This document shows positions 62,769 to 64,000 of a DNA stretch of 64,000 nucleotides, one piece after another. Each line of letters opens with the position of its first letter. Position 1 is the stretch's first letter. The stretch comes from Methanolobus zinderi (lineage in GTDB: Archaea; Halobacteriota; Methanosarcinia; Methanosarcinales; Methanosarcinaceae). The stretch spans positions 2,223,332 through 2,287,331 of the forward strand of contig NZ_CP058215.1 of assembly GCF_013388255.1 (NCBI RefSeq), given 5' to 3'. A program made the position numbers and the translations under genes. The notes under the pieces are model-generated. The model was not told the DNA's origin. It ran no database searches and saw only the letters and a program-made list of their open reading frames with translations.

Positions 62769-63482
62769 CTATTCCTTTTTCTTCGTTTCCCCTGTAGAGA
62801 CAGCAGCGAATTCCACAGCACCCTCTGATGTGACCTCACCCGCACCGGCAACTGCTTCCTCCTCAGAGACAGCGATGCCAAATACTTCAACTTCCTCAGG
62901 AGAGGAAACAACCTCGCTAGCCGCTATTCCATCCATGGTCAGATCCATAGCCAGCAATACATCCTTGCGGGCGGCCAGATGGTCACTGATCTCGTGGGAA
63001 ATTTCCTTGGCCATCGTAAGTGTCTCCGTTTTAGGAGTATGCTTGCGCACCTCTTCAACAAATTTCTTGCTGGTTGTAACAACAAGGGCCGAAGTGCCGG
63101 AAGGTAGAGAGGTACCGATCTCCTTTAGAGATTTGTTGTCAAAGCCGGCATCATGATGAGCTGCGGCACCACCTACTACGGCACCCGCACCGGCACCAAC
63201 GACCACACCTGCCGGTCCCCCCAACAGACCGATAACGCCGCCGATCAGGGTGCCAATCCCGACACCTTTGCCGGTACTCATATCTTCCGTCTCTTTGATG
63301 TGTACTTTTCCTTTGGCATCGTGACGCACCACGGCAGCATCATCGTAGTAAAAGCCGCCGTGCTTTTTGGACTGCTTCAAACTATCTAAAGCATGGTCTG
63401 CACCCATCTCTTCTACGTAGGCAGCTACAAACATACCCACACTTTCAGCACCTTGTCCCTCGTTTATCGTTTCCTTACTCAT
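62769..63482 (-). CDS. DUF1269 family glycine-zipper protein, long form
   Basis: A 237-residue DUF1269 protein. Its alpha/beta region (VAAYVEEMGADHALDSLKQ, GFYYDDAAVVRHDAKGKVHI) is followed by a glycine-zipper hydrophobic hairpin (GKGVGIGTLIGGVIGLLGG, AGVVVGAGAGAVVGGAAAH) and IGTSLPSGTSALVVTTSKKF. An acidic tail of about 70 residues, without counterpart in the 54283 paralogue, ends KKKE. ATG 63482 has GGAGTGA 6 bases upstream. It converges with the second AI-2E permease gene. Confidence 0.88.
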   Translation of the reverse strand: MSKETINEGQGAESVGMFVAAYVEEMGADHALDSLKQSKKHGGFYYDDAAVVRHDAKGKVHIKETEDMSTGKGVGIGTLIGGVIGLLGGPAGVVVGAGAGAVVGGAAAHHDAGFDNKSLKEIGTSLPSGTSALVVTTSKKFVEEVRKHTPKTETLTMAKEISHEISDHLAARKDVLLAMDLTMDGIAASEVVSSPEEVEVFGIAVSEEEAVAGAGEVTSEGAVEFAAVSTGETKKKE

Positions 63483-63694
63483 TGATTTCACTCCTTACTA
63501 TTTAGATGGCAGTTCTGTTTACATCTGGAGTTATGATAAATCCCCATTTGCCAAAATTCAAGATCCTAACCCCAGTTGAGCATCTATTACTTTAGTTCTG
63601 GATGGTTCATACTAATCCATTTTGAACGTATACTAAGAAAGATGAGTAAAGAGGACAGTTTCGCATCATCTTCAGTAAAGACTCACTGTTTCGT

Positions 63695-64000
63695 TTATTT
63701 TTCCACCAGCTTCCTGTCCGACAGGCCAACCGTTGACACCAGCCCCACCAGGGCCAGGAAGATCAGGAAAGCTATCCCTACCTTAAAGGCCTGGGTCCGG
63801 TCAGCAGCATAAATATCCATGATCTCTGCTTTTAGTTCTGCATCCGCATCTGTTGTTTGCAGCCAGTTCTGTATCTGGGTGTCCGAGACCAGTTGTACAC
63901 CATCCTGTACAGCCGCGTTGAGTTCCGGTTTATATTGCTGTGGAATCGCAGTGCTGTCCTCTATACTTACCGTCAGACCTGTCATCAGAGTACCAATCAT
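63695..64000 (-). CDS. C-terminal end of a membrane transporter, probably MFS, truncated by window edge
   Basis: The frame is open to the right edge, so only the last 101 residues or so are seen. They comprise a hydrophilic extracellular-type loop (YKPELNAAVQDGVQLVSDTQIQNWL) and one final membrane helix (FKVGIAFLIFLALVGLVSTVGL) followed by a short basic tail. This layout resembles the last two segments of 14-helix (DHA2-type) major facilitator proteins, but the family cannot be confirmed from the visible part. Confidence 0.6.
   Translation of the reverse strand: MIGTLMTGLTVSIEDSTAIPQQYKPELNAAVQDGVQLVSDTQIQNWLQTTDADAELKAEIMDIYAADRTQAFKVGIAFLIFLALVGLVSTVGLSDRKLVEK

Overview
The window is a 64 kb piece of a methanogenic archaeal chromosome, most likely from Methanosarcinales (Methanolobus or Methanomethylovorans-like). 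This rests on gene content: a thermosome subunit, an Orc1/Cdc6 initiator, RadB, the YcaO-TfuA pair that methanogens use to thioamidate methyl-coenzyme M reductase, Methanosarcinales-type S-layer and PGF-CTERM surface proteins, class III ribonucleotide reductases, ThiL, archaeal TATA boxes and GGAGGTGATC-type ribosome binding sites. No tRNA, rRNA, CRISPR array or intact insertion sequence was recognised. Species assignment is inference.

Layout. 1-4.1 kb: thermosome, orc1/cdc6, a cysteine desulfurase and a 50-residue ORF. 4.2-6.3 kb: ycaO-tfuA. 6.3-9.3 kb: a metal ABC importer with its DtxR-family regulator. 9.4-12 kb: a DUF1622 membrane protein, an MBL-rhodanese protein and small membrane proteins. 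12.2-19.7 kb: a secreted protein of about 2000 residues followed by a PGF-CTERM anchored partner. 19.7-21.6 kb: an MBL protein, DUF1847 and a NifX-like protein. 22.0-26.5 kb: an unnamed three-gene module (DUF1858 plus binding-protein fold, HypB/CooC-like GTPase, ABC-type ATPase) directly upstream of hgcA-hgcB, the mercury methylation genes. 26.6-30.6 kb: UppP, DUF134, an Mrp/NBP35 carrier and a short NrdD. 30.6-37.3 kb: a toroid-repeat protein, a PAS kinase, a bactofilin-like protein, and an SsuABC-type importer with a divergent regulator. 37.4-41.3 kb: a 1298-residue S-layer protein with a perfect 401 bp internal repeat. 41.3-51.5 kb: thiL, DUF4349, vapBC, glutaredoxin-nrdD-nrdG, radB, trmI and an HD phosphohydrolase. 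51.6-64 kb: AIM24, LURP-one-like, DUF6325/DUF1269 proteins, then an unusual sulfatase island (sulfatase, AI-2E-type permease, anaerobic sulfatase maturase, second sulfatase, second permease), DUF1269 and an MFS C-terminus.

Main points of interest. First, hgcAB with a neighbouring cytoplasmic metallochaperone-like module that has no membrane permease. Second, three genes (radB, AIM24, the first AI-2E permease) have no in-frame ATG, GTG or TTG where the conserved protein should begin, but each has an ATA or ATT codon at good distance behind a strong ribosome binding site. Third, an anaerobic sulfatase-maturase island in a methanogen. Fourth, a perfect 401 bp repeat inside an otherwise diverged S-layer gene. 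Several genes also have a TATA box about 27 bp before the start codon, indicating leaderless transcripts.
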